Assembly: GCF_000340965.1 (NCBI RefSeq)
Contig: NZ_ANAY01000012.1
Coordinates: 1-64,000 of the forward strand
DNA: 64,000 nt
Source: Nocardiopsis kunsanensis DSM 44524
GTDB lineage: Bacteria; Actinomycetota; Actinomycetes; Streptosporangiales; Streptosporangiaceae
Reading direction: 5' to 3'
The position numbers and the translations under genes were made by a program. Every line of letters starts with the position of its first letter. Position 1 is the first letter of the stretch. Below the pieces are notes generated by a model, which saw nothing but the letters and a program-made list of their open reading frames with translations, was not told the origin of the DNA and made no database searches. Positions 49,819 through 61,714 of the stretch are shown here, piece after piece.

Positions 49819-50304
49819 TCAGGTCTCCCAGTGGGTACCAGGCGGCATGGACTCCAGCCACGACAGGAAACCGGTCATGGCCATCTTCCCCATCGCGAGT
49901 TCGAAAGCGGCCTCCTGGGGCTCCTGTCCCTCACCGGTCAGCCATCCCAGACTGACCACGCTCACGTCCTCGGGCAGACGGCTGCGGTCCTCGGGTGTGG
50001 GGGAACGCTTCCCCACAATGACAAGACCGCGGCGCGACAGCGTGGCTGTCGGCCGCGGTCTGAGCGAGAAGATCGGAAACCAGCCCAGGTTCTCCGAGCC
50101 GTACCGGCCGAAACCGATACGCCACGTACCTCGGCGTCCCCGAGCTCCCGGCGCACGCAGATAACACTCGACTGCGCCGCCGCGCCGCTCGATCACCGAG
50201 CGGCGCGACGCACCGACGAGCAGGATCGCCGCACCGACCAGGAACACGGTCAGCAGCGTCCACTGCGCGGTCTCGAATCCGATCCCTTGCAGCAGCCGCT
50301 CCAT
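49819..50304 (-). CDS. DUF2550 family membrane protein
   Basis: A 161-residue protein with one N-terminal transmembrane helix (about 10-32) and a basic cytoplasmic domain (RRGGAVECYLRAPG...RRGLVIVGKR...). It belongs to a family that typically follows atpC in actinobacteria; function unknown. The ATG at 50304 lies 16 nt past the atpC stop. A GTG two codons upstream is possible. Confidence 0.78.
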   Translation of the reverse strand: MERLLQGIGFETAQWTLLTVFLVGAAILLVGASRRSVIERRGGAVECYLRAPGARGRRGTWRIGFGRYGSENLGWFPIFSLRPRPTATLSRRGLVIVGKRSPTPEDRSRLPEDVSVVSLGWLTGEGQEPQEAAFELAMGKMAMTGFLSWLESMPPGTHWET

Positions 50305-50320
50305 GACCACCCAGTCCGTT

Positions 50321-50716
50321 CTAGGCGACGTCCTCGCCCACAGCACGCAGGCGGCTGCGGGCGCGTCCGAGAGCGACGTTGTCGCCCTCCTCCGTCGCGC
50401 TCGTCACTGCCGTACGTGCACGGTCAACATCGATGTCCTCGGCGAGCTCAGCGGTCTCAGCGAGGATAGAAACACGCCCCTCACCCGAAACCGAGACGAA
50501 CCCGCTGTGCGCGGCGACCCGGACCTCTCCGGACTCGCGCGCACCCAGCACGCGAACGACGGCGTCGTGGGAGAGGAGCGAGAGCACCGGGACGTGCCCG
50601 GGCTGAACGCCGATCTCACCCTCGACGGTCTTCGCGATGACCATGTCGCCCTCGCCGGCCCAAATCTCGTGTTCGGGCGAGACGATCTCGACGAAAAGCT
50701 TCTTCGACACTGCCAC
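50321..50716 (-). CDS. atpC: ATP synthase epsilon subunit
   Basis: F1 regulatory subunit of 131 residues that couples rotation to catalysis and restrains ATP hydrolysis. The beta-sandwich start (LFVEIVSPE...VEGEIGVQPGHVPVLSLL) and a C-terminal helix pair are present. It is separated from atpD by a 175-bp gap with a strong hairpin, unlike the tight spacing in the rest of the operon. Confidence 0.94.
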   Translation of the reverse strand: MAVSKKLFVEIVSPEHEIWAGEGDMVIAKTVEGEIGVQPGHVPVLSLLSHDAVVRVLGARESGEVRVAAHSGFVSVSGEGRVSILAETAELAEDIDVDRARTAVTSATEEGDNVALGRARSRLRAVGEDVA

Positions 50717-50800
50717 AAACTCCTCGGCTAGCGGGTGGGTTCGGCCGAGCCGGCCCCGACTCGTTCTTCCGGGGACGGCTCGGCCCGACTGTCCCGCCCG

Positions 50801-50836
50801 GCGCCCGCCCCCTCTCGGACCCCTCGGGGCGGGCGC
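50801..50836 (-). terminator. Hairpin in the atpD-atpC gap
   Basis: Perfect 11-bp inverted repeat GCGCCCGCCCC / GGGGCGGGCGC with a 14-nt loop, 55 nt past the atpD stop. It could terminate part of the transcripts or act as an RNA processing/stability element. Confidence 0.6.
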
Positions 50837-50891
50837 ATGGCGCGGTCAGGGTGTGTTCGGTGGGCGCTTTCCGGCACCCACCCGACGCGCC

Positions 50892-53266
<2,375 letters not shown>

Positions 53267-53269
53267 GGG

Positions 53270-54892
53270 TTACTTCCCGCCCTTGGCGTCCTTGTTGGTC
53301 TCCTCGCCGAGAGCCTCGGACTCCTCCTGGCCGAGCAGCGTGCCGGCCGAGGTCTGGAAGCCCTGCTTGAACTTCTCGACGGCCTCCTCGAGGGCCTGAC
53401 GGGTCTCGTCCTCGAACTTCCCGCTCTCGCGGATGTTGTCGAGAACGCCCTTGTGCTCACGCTCGAGGTAGGCCAGGAAGTCGTCCTCGAAGCGGCGCAC
53501 GTCCTCGACCGGGACGTCGTCCACCTTCCCGGAGGTACCGGCCCAGATGGATACGACGGTCTGCTCCATCGCGAAGGGCGAGTACTGCCCCTGCTTGAGC
53601 AGCTCCATCATGCGCTCACCGCGATCGAGCTGCTGCTTGGAGACCGCGTCCAGGTCCGAACCGAAGGCCGAGAAGGCCTCGAGCTCGCGGTACTGGGCCA
53701 GGCTCAGACGCAGCGTACCGGAGACCTTCTTGGTCGCCTTGGTCTGCGCGGAACCACCCACACGGGAGACCGAGATACCGACGTCGATCGCCGGGCGCTG
53801 GCCCTGGTTGAACATGTCCGAGTCCAGGAAGACCTGGCCGTCGGTGATGGAGATGACGTTGGTCGGGATGTAGGCCGACACGTCACCCGCCTTCGTCTCG
53901 ATGATCGGCAGGGCCGTCATCGAGCCGGCGCCCATCTCGTCGGAGAGCTTCGCGCAGCGCTCCAGGAGACGGGAGTGCAGGTAGAAGACGTCACCGGGGT
54001 AGGCCTCACGGCCCGGCGGACGGCGCAGCAGCAGCGACACCGCACGGTAGGCCTCGGCCTGCTTGCTCAGGTCGTCGAAGACGATGAGCACGTGCTTGCC
54101 CTGGTACATCCAGTGCTGGCCCAGGGCCGAACCGGTGAAGGGCGACAGGTACTTGAAGCCCGCCGGGTCGGACGCCGGGGAAGCCACGATGGTGGTGTAG
54201 TCCATCGCGCCGGCCTCCTCGAGGGCACCACGCACGGAGGCGATGGTCGAGCCCTTCTGGCCGACGGCGACGTAGATGCAGCGCACCTGCTTGTCGGGGT
54301 CGCCCGACTCCCAGTTGGCCTTCTGGTTGATGATCGCGTCGATACCGACAGCCGTCTTACCGGTCTGGCGGTCACCGATGACCAGCTGGCGCTGGCCGCG
54401 ACCGATGGGCGTCATGGTGTCGATCGCCTTGATACCGGTCTGGAGGGGCTCCTCGACCGGCTGGCGCTGCATCACCGTGGGGGCCTGGGCCTCCAGGTCG
54501 CGGCGCTCGGTGGACTCGATCTCGCCCTTGCCGTCGATGGGCTGACCCAGCGGGTCGACCACACGGCCGAGGAAGTTGTCGCCGACCGGGACCGAGAGGA
54601 CCTGGCCGGTGCGGCGCACCGACTGGCCCTCCTCGATGCCGGTGAAGTCACCCAGCACCACGACACCGATCTCCCCGACCTCGAGGTTCTGGGCCATGCC
54701 CAGGGTGCCGTCCTCGAACTGAAGCAGCTCGTTCGCCATCGCCGAGGGAAGGCCACTGACGCGGGCGATGCCGTCACCGGAGTAGGCGACGGTCCCGACC
54801 TCTTCCGCGCGGGTGGCGTCAGGCTCGTACGACTGGACGAAGCGCTGTAGCGCGTCCCGGATCTCGTCCGGTCGGATCGTCAGCTCCGCCAT
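53270..54892 (-). CDS. atpA: ATP synthase alpha subunit
   Basis: Non-catalytic nucleotide-binding F1 subunit, 540 residues. P-loop GDRQTGKT and the alpha/beta signature [17 protein letters not shown] are present. The frame is open upstream, but the ATG at 54892 ([11 protein letters not shown]) is the family start. It lies 73 bp after atpH. Confidence 0.96.
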   Translation of the reverse strand: MAELTIRPDEIRDALQRFVQSYEPDATRAEEVGTVAYSGDGIARVSGLPSAMANELLQFEDGTLGMAQNLEVGEIGVVVLGDFTGIEEGQSVRRTGQVLSVPVGDNFLGRVVDPLGQPIDGKGEIESTERRDLEAQAPTVMQRQPVEEPLQTGIKAIDTMTPIGRGQRQLVIGDRQTGKTAVGIDAIINQKANWESGDPDKQVRCIYVAVGQKGSTIASVRGALEEAGAMDYTTIVASPASDPAGFKYLSPFTGSALGQHWMYQGKHVLIVFDDLSKQAEAYRAVSLLLRRPPGREAYPGDVFYLHSRLLERCAKLSDEMGAGSMTALPIIETKAGDVSAYIPTNVISITDGQVFLDSDMFNQGQRPAIDVGISVSRVGGSAQTKATKKVSGTLRLSLAQYRELEAFSAFGSDLDAVSKQQLDRGERMMELLKQGQYSPFAMEQTVVSIWAGTSGKVDDVPVEDVRRFEDDFLAYLEREHKGVLDNIRESGKFEDETRQALEEAVEKFKQGFQTSAGTLLGQEESEALGEETNKDAKGGK

Positions 54893-54965
54893 CTCTACGT
54901 TGTCCTTGCTCTCAAATGGCGCCGGGCCGGCGCCGTGCGTGCTTGCCTTGCGTTGTTCGCGTGTG

Positions 54966-55786
54966 TCAGCCGGCCAGACGGCGCTGGACCGCGGCGATGC
55001 GCCCGGCGATGGTGCCGTCGATGACCTCGTCGCCCACCCGGACGGAAAGGCCACCCACGACTTGGGGGTCGACCTCGGTGTTCAGGTGGATCTCACGGCC
55101 GTACTTGCGGGTCAGGAGGGACCTGAGACGCTCCAGCCGGTCCTCGCTCAGCGGGTGGGCGCTGCGCACCACGGCGATGTAGCGCTGGGCACGGTCGGCG
55201 ACCACCTTCCCGAGGTACTCGAGCGCCTGTTCCAGGGTACGTCCCCGCGGACGGACGACCGCTTCGCTGACCAGGGCCAGCGTCGCGGAGTTCACCTTGC
55301 CCGAGAGCAGGTTCTCGACCAGGGAGTGGCGGTGCGAGGCCTCCACACCCTCCTGGGTCAGGGCGGCGCGCAGCTCGGGCTCGGAGACGACGATCCGCTG
55401 GAAACGGAACAGCTCGTCCTCGAGTTCGTCCAGCTGTGTGCCCCGGACCGAGGCGACGGTCGCGTAGACCGCCAGGCGCTCCAAGGCGTCGGTCATGTCA
55501 CGCGCGCCGGACCAGGGCTGGGAGACGACGTCGTTGACCACGAGGACCGTGGACGGCGACGCCTTGCCCTCGAGGACCTGACCGATCAGGCCGGTCTTGG
55601 CCTCGACGGGGTTGGCCTGGTCCGCGAGCCAGCGGCGGAGCGAGTGCTCGCGGTCGAACAGGGCCACGACCTCGAAGAGCTCGCCCCCGAGGGAGACCGC
55701 GTTCCGTGCGGCGTCCGCCGACGCCAGGACGTTCTCGTCCAGGCGCCGGGTCGCCTCAGCCAGGGAGTTGCGGCTGATTCCACGCA

Positions 55787-55787
<1 letters not shown>
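54966..55787 (-). CDS. atpH: ATP synthase delta subunit
   Basis: Stator F1 subunit linking the F1 head to subunit b, 273 residues, as long as other actinobacterial delta subunits. The C-terminal signature with [25 protein letters not shown] is present. The ATG shares one base with the atpF stop (TGATG). Confidence 0.94.
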
Positions 55788-56350
<563 letters not shown>

Positions 56351-56385
56351 TCAGATGCCATCAAAAACGGTTGGCAGGAACGGTT

Positions 56386-56604
56386 TTAGACGGCGAACGC
56401 GAGGACGAAGCCCAGAATGGCGAGGGCCTCGATGAGCGCGAAGCCCAGGAAGATGTTGGTCTGCAGCGGGCCGCGGGCCTCGGGCTGGCGGGCGATGGCC
56501 TGCATGCCCATGCCGAAGACGAGACCGACACCGATACCGGCGCCGATGACGCTGATGCCGTAGCCGACGGAGTTGATGCTGCCCTCGATGGCGGCGATGT
56601 CCAT
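56386..56604 (-). CDS. atpE: ATP synthase c subunit
   Basis: Ring-forming proteolipid of 72 residues: two transmembrane helices, the polar loop ARQPE and the proton-carrying Glu59 in FALIEALAIL. A proton rather than sodium ring is likely, because no sodium-binding signature is seen. Confidence 0.96.
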   Translation of the reverse strand: MDIAAIEGSINSVGYGISVIGAGIGVGLVFGMGMQAIARQPEARGPLQTNIFLGFALIEALAILGFVLAFAV

Positions 56605-56687
56605 AAGTGTTTCCCTTTACTCGACGTCCGGCGTCGCGTTTCGCGATTGGTCAGTGCGCCGGGTGTGGACGGGTCATTACACCTTCG

Positions 56688-56709
56688 TACCGGCCGGGGT
56701 GGCCGGCAC
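56688..56709 (-). terminator. Hairpin between atpB and atpE
   Basis: GTACCGGCC / GGCCGGCAC, 8 of 9 pairs, with a 4-nt loop, 10 nt past the atpB stop. Partial termination or an mRNA processing element ahead of the highly expressed c subunit. Confidence 0.4.
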
Positions 56710-56718
56710 TCAGGGGTT

Positions 56719-57570
56719 CTAGTGGGCGGATTCGAGGGACCCGTTGAGGTACAGGCTCGCCAGCAGCGTGAAGATGAACGCCTGGACGAGCATGATCAGG
56801 ATCTCGAAGAGGAAGAAGAGGATGTAGCCGATCAGCGCGGCACCGGAGAACAGGACCGACAGCCCGGCCAGGGCCGGCTCGGCACCGATGCTCAGCATGT
56901 ACCAGCCGCCGTAGGCGAACACCGCCAGCAGCAGGCTGCCCGCGAACATGGTCGCGAACAGACGCAGGGCGTGCGTCAGCGGGCGGATCACGAAGACCGA
57001 GAGGGTCTCGATCGGCGTGACCAGGACGTAGATCGGTTTGGGCATCCCGGGCGGGAAGATCTGGTTCCTGATGTATCCCCATCCCCCCTGCTGGCGCATA
57101 CCGACGACCAACGTGAGGACGAAGATGAAGATGGCGAACATCGCCGGGAAGGAGAGGTCGCTGTTGACCGGCAACATGCCCGGGATCAGACCCGAGATGT
57201 TCATGAAGACGATGAGCGTGAAGATCGCCGTCATCAGCGGGATGAACTTGTCACCCTTGGCCCCCATGGTGGGGCGGGTGATCTGGTCCCGGATGAACAG
57301 GACGAACATTTCGCCCACGCCCTGCCTGCGCCCGGGGACGAGGCTCAGCTTCTTGCTGAACCACGACCACAGGAGCAGGGATGCGCCGAGGGCGACGATC
57401 AGCAGAACCAGGTACAGGTCGATGCCGTCGCTGCCGGGGATGCCGCCGAGCCACGGTTCGGGGAAGAACATCCCAATGGTGGGAGCCTCGAACCCGCAGC
57501 CCGCCTCGCCTTCGCCAGGGAAGAGGTGGCAACCCGGTTCGGCCGCGAGAATGCGCGCGTCAGCACTCAC
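56719..57570 (-). CDS. atpB: ATP synthase a subunit
   Basis: Membrane subunit of 283 residues, about six helices, forming the proton half-channels with the c ring. The essential Arg region RPLTHALRLFATMFAG is present. Its N-terminus contains a Cys-containing periplasmic loop. Confidence 0.94.
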   Translation of the reverse strand: MSADARILAAEPGCHLFPGEGEAGCGFEAPTIGMFFPEPWLGGIPGSDGIDLYLVLLIVALGASLLLWSWFSKKLSLVPGRRQGVGEMFVLFIRDQITRPTMGAKGDKFIPLMTAIFTLIVFMNISGLIPGMLPVNSDLSFPAMFAIFIFVLTLVVGMRQQGGWGYIRNQIFPPGMPKPIYVLVTPIETLSVFVIRPLTHALRLFATMFAGSLLLAVFAYGGWYMLSIGAEPALAGLSVLFSGAALIGYILFFLFEILIMLVQAFIFTLLASLYLNGSLESAH

Positions 57571-57669
57571 GGCGAATCCTTTCGTCGTGACGCAAGAAAG
57601 CCTCTTGGATGGTTGTGGAGGAGCTCGCCCACACCTGTGAGGATGTCGGGCTCACTCCAGCGGGAGAGT

Positions 57670-57900
57670 TCAGGCCTGGCGGGACTTGACGACGATCAGA
57701 TAGACCGACCCGACCAGGCCGAGCACCGCCCCGATGGGCAGAAAGAGTGCATCGAAACCCAAGAGCCAGTCCGCGATCCAGCCGATGCCGGTCCACACGA
57801 GTACACCCGCGAGGAGAGTGGAGAACATGGCCCAGCCGTCGGAGTCGCGCGGTTCCTGTGCGCCGCGTTTCTCCGTGTCCTTGGCTGATTCGCTGCTCAT
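57670..57900 (-). CDS. AtpZ/AtpI-like small membrane protein
   Basis: A 76-residue protein with two hydrophobic helices and a charged N-terminus, in the place of AtpZ-type accessory proteins of ATP synthase (possible magnesium or calcium transporter). The ATG at 57900 is preferred over one 9 codons upstream. Confidence 0.72.
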   Translation of the reverse strand: MSSESAKDTEKRGAQEPRDSDGWAMFSTLLAGVLVWTGIGWIADWLLGFDALFLPIGAVLGLVGSVYLIVVKSRQA

Positions 57901-58005
57901 CTCGCTCCGGAATATAGCATGTGGCACCGGACTGGAACGGGGTCGCCCGCCTACCGTCGACCAGGGTATTACGCCCTTCGTCCCGGGCTTTGGCGGGGTT
58001 GCCCA

Positions 58006-58428
58006 TCACGTGTTCCCCGAGGCTTGTCCGGGATCCACGTGCGGGATCTTGGCCTTGGAAATCGCTCGGATCTGCCCGCCCAGCCAGACCAGCACGCAGG
58101 CCAGCGCCGTGTAGACGAAGGCCCGGTCGTCCAGGTCAGCCATGAGAGGGCTTCGGCCGAGGGTGACCAACAGGATGCCCAGGACCGCCATCTTGACGAC
58201 GAAACCGAGCAGGTTGGCCGCCATGAACAGGTCCTTGTTCCGGCGGGACAGCGCGATCACGGCCCACTGTCCGAGCCCGAAGCAGCCCAGCACGAGCACG
58301 GCCCCCAAGAGCGCGCTGAGCGCTCCGGGGACACCGCCGAGCAGTGCTGCCACACCGATGGCCAGAACCCCGCACACCACGCTGGGAAGTGCGGCGCCAC
58401 GGAAGATCGCGACGTCGTGTTCCTGCAT
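58006..58428 (-). CDS. AtpI-like ATP synthase accessory protein
   Basis: A 140-residue protein with four hydrophobic segments and GCFGLGQWAVIALSRRNKDLFMAANLLGF, typical of AtpI-type proteins encoded first in atp operons. CGGAGC lies just before the ATG. A GTG nine codons upstream is possible. Confidence 0.75.
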   Translation of the reverse strand: MQEHDVAIFRGAALPSVVCGVLAIGVAALLGGVPGALSALLGAVLVLGCFGLGQWAVIALSRRNKDLFMAANLLGFVVKMAVLGILLVTLGRSPLMADLDDRAFVYTALACVLVWLGGQIRAISKAKIPHVDPGQASGNT

Positions 58429-58451
58429 GACAAAGCTCCGTGGGGGTTCTG

Positions 58452-58480
58452 TGGTTACCTGCTCGTGAAAGCTATCACAA
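58452..58480 (-). promoter_or_regulatory. Possible atp operon promoter
   Basis: TTGTGA (58475-58480), a 17-nt spacer and TAACCA (58452-58457), 23 nt before the AtpI-like ATG. Confidence 0.4.
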
Positions 58481-58506
58481 GGTTTTCGGTGTCGAATCCG
58501 AGGATG

Positions 58507-58526
58507 CCTTAACGCAACCTTAACGC
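58507..58526. repeat. Tandem 9-bp direct repeat upstream of the atp operon
   Basis: CCTTAACGC occurs twice with a period of 11 nt, one helical turn. It lies about 27 nt upstream of the possible -35. The layout matches binding sites of OmpR/PhoB-type response regulators. Confidence 0.5.
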
Positions 58527-58595
58527 CCCTCGAAAGTCCCCTACGCGGGGGCCTCCAGGGGCGGTGTCGCCTTCGCCACATCCGCCCCCATCACG

Positions 58596-58618
58596 GCACC
58601 GCTGGTCAGAAGCGGTGC
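58596..58618 (-). terminator. Terminator after the wecA-like gene
   Basis: GCACCGCT / AGCGGTGC, a perfect 8-bp stem with a 7-nt loop, about 60 nt past the stop. Confidence 0.5.
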
Positions 58619-58679
58619 TTCCGGGACTTTCGCCCCCGATGGGAGCAGGCCGCGGCCCCGGCCGCCACCATCGGAACCC

Positions 58680-59828
58680 TCAATCGTGACCGGAACGAGT
58701 CTTAACGCGTCCTATACGCTCCCACGAGAGCAGCCCGCGGCGCTGGAGACGGGGCAGCACGATGAGACCGACCGCACAGAGCGCGACCAGGGCCGTGACC
58801 GTCAGGACGAGCAGAGGGGTGTCGAAGACCGACAGCGACACCGCGGCGAAGGCCACGATCCCCGCCCACAGGTACATCAGGAGCACCGCTCGTACGTGGC
58901 TGTGCCCCATGTCCAGGAGCCTGTGGTGCAGGTGTCCGCGGTCGGGGGCGAACGGCGACTTCCCGGCCAGCGTGCGGCGCAGGACGGCCAGCACGAGGTC
59001 GGCCAGGGGCAGGGCGATCACCAACAGCGGCAGGAGGATCGGCAGGAAGACCACCAGGCCGGAGTTGAACTCCTCCCGGGCGGTGTTGGCGTCGAACTGG
59101 CCGGTGACGTTGATGGTGATGGAGGTCAGCAACAGGCCGAGCAGCATCGACCCGGTGTCGCCCATGAAGATCTTGGCCGGGTTGAAGTTGTGGAAGAGGA
59201 AACCCAGACACGTGCCGGCCAGGATGATCGCGATCATCGCCGGGTAGGACTGGCGCTCGAACCCCTGCTCGACCGCGACCACGTAGTAGTAGGCGAAGAA
59301 GGCCAGCGACGAGATACCGACGATGCCCGCGGCCAGGCCGTCCAGACCGTCGGCGAAGTTGACCGCGTTGATGGTCACCACGATGAGCAGCACCGAGATC
59401 ATCGCCCCGAGCCAGGGCCCCAGGGACAGCTGCGTACCCGGCAACGGCAGCCACAACAGCTGCACGCCGTGCGCCACGAGGATGCCCGCCGCGGCGGTCT
59501 GTCCGGCGAGCTTGCTGATGGCGTCCATCCCCCACCGGTCGTCCACGATGCCGATCAGGGTGATGAGGCCACCCGCCAGCAGCAGGCCCCACCAGGTGTC
59601 GGCGACGAAGACGTTCTGCAGGTGCGGGAGTTGGGCGGAGATCAGCAGCGCAGCCCCGAAACCGCCGTAGATGGCGATCCCACCCATGCGGGGGATGGGC
59701 TCCTTGTGCACGTCGCGGTCGCGGACCGGAGGCGTGGCCCCGATCGCGATCGCGAACTTGCGCACCAAAGGAACCAACAGGTAGGTCACCGCGACAGCGA
59801 TGACGAACGTGAGTGCGTACTCGCGCAC
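58680..59828 (-). CDS. Undecaprenyl-phosphate GlcNAc-1-phosphate transferase-like (WecA/TagO/Rfe family)
   Basis: Polyprenyl-phosphate N-acetylhexosamine-1-phosphate transferase, 382 residues, about ten membrane helices. Motifs of the family: GIVDDRWGMD, NAVNFADGLDGLAAG, FHNFNPAKIFMGDTGS and HLHHRLLD. It likely starts synthesis of a cell-wall glycan such as a teichoic or arabinogalactan-type linkage unit. It follows ywlC by 12 bp and is cotranscribed with prfA-prmC-ywlC. AAGGGACG precedes the GTG. Confidence 0.9.
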   Translation of the reverse strand: MREYALTFVIAVAVTYLLVPLVRKFAIAIGATPPVRDRDVHKEPIPRMGGIAIYGGFGAALLISAQLPHLQNVFVADTWWGLLLAGGLITLIGIVDDRWGMDAISKLAGQTAAAGILVAHGVQLLWLPLPGTQLSLGPWLGAMISVLLIVVTINAVNFADGLDGLAAGIVGISSLAFFAYYYVVAVEQGFERQSYPAMIAIILAGTCLGFLFHNFNPAKIFMGDTGSMLLGLLLTSITINVTGQFDANTAREEFNSGLVVFLPILLPLLVIALPLADLVLAVLRRTLAGKSPFAPDRGHLHHRLLDMGHSHVRAVLLMYLWAGIVAFAAVSLSVFDTPLLVLTVTALVALCAVGLIVLPRLQRRGLLSWERIGRVKTRSGHD

Positions 59829-59840
59829 CGTCCGTCCCTT

Positions 59841-60722
59841 CTAGTCCTCCGAACGGTCGCCGCCGGAGGAACGGCCCCCGGAGGCCTTCTCGGCGGTCTC
59901 GGCCTTCTCCTCGGCCCGGTCCTCACCGCCGGCCGGAGCCTCGCTGCTCTCCTCCGCGGCCACGGCCCCGGTCCCCTGTTCAGCGGCGGGCCCGCCACCG
60001 GACGGGGACTCAGCGGCTTCCCCGGGGCCGGCCGTCTCCTCGTCCTCGGCCCCGGTGCGCTTCTTGGGCTTGCGCAGTTCACCGATGACGGTGCCGCACA
60101 CGGAACGCAGCTGTTCGATGGAGATCGCCCCCTGGCGCAGCACCCGCGGCACCGCGTAGGTCAGGTCCACGATGGTGGAGGGCACCCCGGAATCGGCCTC
60201 GCCACCGTCGAGGTAGACGGCGACGTCCTCCTCACCGAGCTGCTCGACGGCCTCCTCCACCCGTAGTGCGGCCTCCTGCCCCGACTTGTTGGCGCTGCTG
60301 ACCGCCATCGGGCCGGTCTCCTTGAGCAGCTCCAGCGCGACCGGGTTCATGGGCATACGTACCCCGACGGTGCCCTTGGTGTTGCCCAGGTCCCAGGACA
60401 GACTCGGGGTCGCGGTACACACCAGGGTGAGCGGACCCGGCCAGAACTCCTCCATGAGGTCGCGGCCGTGACTGCCCAGGTCGTCGACGAGCGCGGTGGC
60501 CGCACGCATGGACCCGACCAGGACCGGCGGCGGCATGTCCCGGCCCCGTCCCTTGGTCTCCAGCAACCGGGTCACTGCGGTGGGGTTGAAGGCGTCGGTA
60601 CCGATGCCGTACACGGTGTCGGTCGGCATCACCACCAGATCGCCGCGGCGTACCGCCGAAGCGGCATCGGTGACCCCGTCCTTGCGGGCGGTGTCGTCCG
60701 CACAGTCGTAGATACGGCTCAC
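59841..60722 (-). CDS. Threonylcarbamoyl-AMP synthase (YwlC/Sua5) with acidic tail
   Basis: Makes threonylcarbamoyl-AMP for the t6A37 tRNA modification. The first 215 residues cover the YrdC fold (PTDTVYGIGTDA, FWPGPLTLV, VGVRMP, SSANKSGQ). From about residue 220 to 293 it carries a low-complexity Glu/Ala/Gly/Ser/Pro tail instead of the Sua5 domain. GTG start, 22 bp after prmC. Confidence 0.91.
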   Translation of the reverse strand: MSRIYDCADDTARKDGVTDAASAVRRGDLVVMPTDTVYGIGTDAFNPTAVTRLLETKGRGRDMPPPVLVGSMRAATALVDDLGSHGRDLMEEFWPGPLTLVCTATPSLSWDLGNTKGTVGVRMPMNPVALELLKETGPMAVSSANKSGQEAALRVEEAVEQLGEEDVAVYLDGGEADSGVPSTIVDLTYAVPRVLRQGAISIEQLRSVCGTVIGELRKPKKRTGAEDEETAGPGEAAESPSGGGPAAEQGTGAVAAEESSEAPAGGEDRAEEKAETAEKASGGRSSGGDRSED

Positions 60723-60744
60723 CTGTCGTTCACCTCTTCAAGAC

Positions 60745-61608
60745 TCAGGTGTCCTCGTCGGCCCGGCGCATGACCACGAAACGGTCGCGTCTGGCCATGT
60801 CCTTGCGGTTGAGCACGTCGCGCCAGCCCCGGTCCTCGGGGAAGAACCACGGGATCTCGATCCCTTGGCCGTCGTGGTGTTCGACGGCCATCGCGCCACC
60901 CGGCCGCAGCAACCGCCGTCCGACCTTCTCCAGGTCGCGGATCATGTCGAGGCCGTCCTCCCCCGACCACAAGGACGGTGAGGGGTCGTAGTCGCGGACC
61001 TCGGGCGGGATGACCTCGCCGTCACGGGTGGGAACGTAGGGGGGATTGCTGATGACCAGGTCGACGCGGCCGTCCAGTTCCGGGAGCGCGGTGCGCATGT
61101 CGCCCGCGTGCGCGTGGACACGGTCGCTGTGGCCGGTCTCCCGGATGTTGAGCTCCGCCCACTTCAGGGCCTCGGGCTCGATCTCGACGGTGTGCACACG
61201 CGAACGCGGCACCTCCTGGGCGATGGAGATGGCGATGGCACCCGACCCGGCACCCAGGTCGACCACGAGCGGGTCGGCCACGTCCATGGACCGCAAGGTC
61301 TCGATCGCCCAGTCGACCATGATCTCGGTCTCGGGACGGGGCACGAACACCCCCGGCCCCACACGCAACTCCAGGTAGCGGAAGTAGGCGTGGCCGGTGA
61401 TGTGCTGCAGGGGCTCGCGTGCCTCCCGCCGGGCCACACACTCCCAGTACCGGGCGTCGAAATCGGAGTCGGCGACCGAGTGCAGTCCTCCTCGACGAAC
61501 ACCGTGCACGAACGCCGCGAGTTCCTCGGCGTCCGTGCGTGGCGATGCGATGCCCGCCTCCGCGAGTCGCAGTGTCGCGCGGGCGACCTCGTCGAGCAGG
61601 AAGTTCAT
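60745..61608 (-). CDS. prmC: Release factor glutamine methyltransferase
   Basis: Methylates the Gln of the GGQ motif of release factors, encoded just upstream here. A 287-residue protein with an N-terminal helical domain, SAM-binding DLGAGSGAIA (117-126) and catalytic NPPY (188-191). Start ATG at 61608. It is 106 bp downstream of prfA and 22 bp upstream of ywlC. Confidence 0.95.
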   Translation of the reverse strand: MNFLLDEVARATLRLAEAGIASPRTDAEELAAFVHGVRRGGLHSVADSDFDARYWECVARREAREPLQHITGHAYFRYLELRVGPGVFVPRPETEIMVDWAIETLRSMDVADPLVVDLGAGSGAIAISIAQEVPRSRVHTVEIEPEALKWAELNIRETGHSDRVHAHAGDMRTALPELDGRVDLVISNPPYVPTRDGEVIPPEVRDYDPSPSLWSGEDGLDMIRDLEKVGRRLLRPGGAMAVEHHDGQGIEIPWFFPEDRGWRDVLNRKDMARRDRFVVMRRADEDT

Positions 61609-61714
61609 CGGTCGTGTGGGGCGGACGCCCCCGCCGTCGGGCGAGGGAGGAAGCCCTTGCCTCCTTCTGTGCGGTGTAGGCGTAACCGGCCCCTCGTCCA
61701 GGAAGGGGATCCCG

